A stretch of DNA of 8,935 bases. It comes from Asaia bogorensis (GTDB taxonomy: Bacteria; Pseudomonadota; Alphaproteobacteria; Acetobacterales; Acetobacteraceae). The DNA lies in NCBI GenBank assembly GCA_945873675.1, contig CAMCEP010000102.1, positions 1-8,935 of the forward strand, read 5' to 3'. The notes below the pieces were generated by a model, which saw only the letters and a program-made list of their open reading frames with translations, did not search any database and was not told the DNA's origin. A program made the position numbers and the translations under genes. Shown here one piece after another: positions 7,448 to 8,935 of this stretch. The number at the start of each line of letters is the position of its first letter. The first letter of the stretch is position 1.

Positions 7448-7476
7448 ACCGCGCCATGAAAAACCCATGGCGCGGT
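7448..7476. other. Perfect 11-bp inverted repeat between the sulfatase and outer-membrane protein genes
   Basis: ACCGCGCCATG (7448-7458) and its exact reverse complement CATGGCGCGGT (7466-7476) flank a 7-base loop. In the leftward transcript the hairpin begins 13 bases after the sulfatase stop and ends 29 bases before the next gene's Shine-Dalgarno. The transcript has a U-run in the loop (GGUUUUU) but none after the stem, so it is not a standard intrinsic terminator. Plausible roles are partial termination, a 3'-end protecting or processing structure that sets different levels for the two genes, or a protein-binding palindrome. Confidence 0.6.
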
Positions 7477-7489
7477 ATTTCGCGGCAGC

Positions 7490-8935
7490 TTAATTCGCCG
7501 AACCGCGCCGCAACCGCTGCATGGCATCGCCCAGGCTGAAACTGCCGGGCCGTTGCCGCGGCGGGAAATCCTTGAAGCTTTCCAGGAAGCGCCCGACATA
7601 GACCTGCGCCGGTACCAGCGCATAGGCGCGTTCTATGCGCCAGCGACCATAATTCATGGACTCTGTCGCCCTTTCGAAGGGGTCTGAGCGCAGATTGAAC
7701 AACATGGGCAAGCGGAGCGGCGTGAAGCTCCGTTCCCATACTTCAAGCCCATGATGTTCCTGGATCATGAAATGCAGCTTCCATTGATCGTAGCGGAGAG
7801 CTGCTAAATCACCATCATCGGTAAAGTAGAACATTTCCCGCCGCGCGCCGGGGCCGGCGCCGGTCAGCAATGGCAATTGGTTATAGCCATCCAGATGCAC
7901 CTTATAATCGCGCCTTCCCGCCCGATGGCCCGCCAGCAATTTCTCCTTGATTTGCGGCTCTCCGGCGGCAGCCAGCAAGGTCGGCAACCAATCCTGATGA
8001 GAGAAGATATCGTTCAGCACCTGGCCGGGCTGAATGCGGCCGGGCCAGCGGATCATGCTGGGCACGCGGAAGCCGCCTTCCCAGGCGGTGGCCTTTTCAC
8101 CACGGAAAGGTGTGGCGCCACCATCCGGCCAAGTCATCACTTCCGCACCATTATCGGTGCTGTAGATCACGATGGTGTTCTGCGTAATGCCAAGATCATC
8201 AAGCTTCTTCAGCAATTGGCCGACATGGCCATCATGTTCCACCATGCCATCAGGATAAACGCCAAGCCCAGTCTTGCCCTGGCTTTCCGCCTTCAACCGC
8301 GTCCAGATATGCATCCGCGTTGAATTGAACCAGGTAAAGAATGGCTTGCCAGCGCGGTGCTGGCGATCAATGAAATCCAGTGACGCGGCCAGGAATTCCT
8401 CATCCACTGTTTCCATGCGCTTCATGGTCAGCGGACCAGTATTTTCGATCCGCTGCGTGCCATCCGCATTGGCCCAGGTCTTCAAAACGCCACGCGGCGC
8501 GAAGCGCTGGCGGAATTCAGGATTGCGCGGGTAATCCGGGTTTTCCGGTTCATCTTCCGCGTTCAAATGATAAAGTGAACCGAAGAATTCATCGAAGCCA
8601 TGCATGGTGGGCAAATGCTCATCACGATCGCCCAGATGGTTCTTGCCGAATTGCCCGGTGGCGTAGCCCATCGCCTTCAGCAGCACGGCAATGGTCGGGT
8701 CTTCCGCGCGCATGCCTTCCGGCGCGCCAGGCAGACCCACTTTGGAAAGACCTGTGCGCAAGGGGCTTTGGCCAGTGATGAAGGCCGAACGGCCGGCGGT
8801 GCAGGAATTTTCGCCATAAGCATCGGTGAAGATCGCGCCTTCTTTAGCGATGCGGTCAATATTGGGCGTGCGATAGCCCATCATGCCCATGTTGTAGGCC
8901 GAGATATTGGACCAGCCGATATCATCCCCGAAAAT
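7490..8935 (-). CDS. Arylsulfatase-type sulfatase (N-terminus beyond window)
   Basis: Type I sulfatase of the alkaline-phosphatase superfamily, hydrolysing sulfate esters with a formylglycine (FGly) nucleophile. The frame stays open to the window edge, where the visible chain starts IFGDDIGWSNISAYN, so the Met at 8890 is internal and the start and any signal peptide are missing. Counting from the edge, Asp4/Asp5 bind metal; CTAGR (45-49) is the C-x-A/P-x-R signature, with Cys45 (codon 8801-8803) the residue converted to FGly. Lys98 and His100 in GKNHLGD, His209 in RMHIW, Asp261/Asn262 in YSTDNG and Lys281 in RGEKATAWEGG complete the active site. The tail FPPRQRPGSFSLGDAM is typical of a common bacterial arylsulfatase group. 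481 residues are visible, and family members are usually about 500-560. No FGly-generating enzyme is encoded in the window. It is first of the visible leftward set; the 84 bases to the next gene hold a hairpin. The substrate is unknown. Confidence 0.95.
   Translation of the reverse strand: MFGDDIGWSNISAYNMGMMGYRTPNIDRIAKEGAIFTDAYGENSCTAGRSAFITGQSPLRTGLSKVGLPGAPEGMRAEDPTIAVLLKAMGYATGQFGKNHLGDRDEHLPTMHGFDEFFGSLYHLNAEDEPENPDYPRNPEFRQRFAPRGVLKTWANADGTQRIENTGPLTMKRMETVDEEFLAASLDFIDRQHRAGKPFFTWFNSTRMHIWTRLKAESQGKTGLGVYPDGMVEHDGHVGQLLKKLDDLGITQNTIVIYSTDNGAEVMTWPDGGATPFRGEKATAWEGGFRVPSMIRWPGRIQPGQVLNDIFSHQDWLPTLLAAAGEPQIKEKLLAGHRAGRRDYKVHLDGYNQLPLLTGAGPGARREMFYFTDDGDLAALRYDQWKLHFMIQEHHGLEVWERSFTPLRLPMLFNLRSDPFERATESMNYGRWRIERAYALVPAQVYVGRFLESFKDFPPRQRPGSFSLGDAMQRLRRGSAN

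Noticed and set aside
7877..8323. A 148-codon forward frame opposite the sulfatase.
   Set aside because: It lies entirely within the sulfatase, whose active-site motifs are continuous on the other strand. No independent domain or ribosome binding site supports it.

Overview
The window looks like a chromosomal segment of a GC-rich alphaproteobacterium, most likely Rhodospirillales/Acetobacteraceae. This is inferred from the gene order argH - small lipoprotein - lysA - TIGR02302/DUF4175 protein, from the style of the LysA N-terminus, and from the GC-rich codon use. No 16S or other decisive taxonomic marker is present. Coding density is about 98%. I see no tRNA, rRNA, CRISPR array, insertion sequence or phage gene.

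Right-pointing block (1-5470, + strand). argH (argininosuccinate lyase, 5' end cut by the window edge) overlaps by ATGA a 45-codon lipoprotein gene that resembles LptM, the chaperone for maturation of the LPS translocon LptDE. After 51 bases comes lysA (diaminopimelate decarboxylase), which overlaps by ATGA an 863-codon membrane-anchored, coiled-coil-rich protein of the alphaproteobacterial TIGR02302/DUF4175 family. The block reads as one translationally linked operon. It joins arginine synthesis, lysine synthesis (and consumption of the peptidoglycan precursor meso-DAP) and two envelope proteins.

Left-pointing block (5483-8935, - strand). In transcription order it holds an arylsulfatase-type sulfatase (N-terminus beyond the window edge), an outer-membrane beta-barrel protein with a signal peptide and C-terminal Phe, and a Tat-exported HAD-family phosphohydrolase. 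A perfect 11-bp inverted repeat lies between the sulfatase and barrel genes, and the barrel and HAD genes have good Shine-Dalgarno sites. I infer an envelope-located cassette for using sulfate or phosphate esters; the substrates cannot be read from sequence.

The two blocks converge with only 12 bases between stop codons and no convincing intrinsic terminator. I see no clearly new defence or mobile system. The points most worth following up are the unusually short LptM-like protein, the large uncharacterised protein coupled to lysA, the intercistronic hairpin, and the sulfatase-barrel-HAD cassette.
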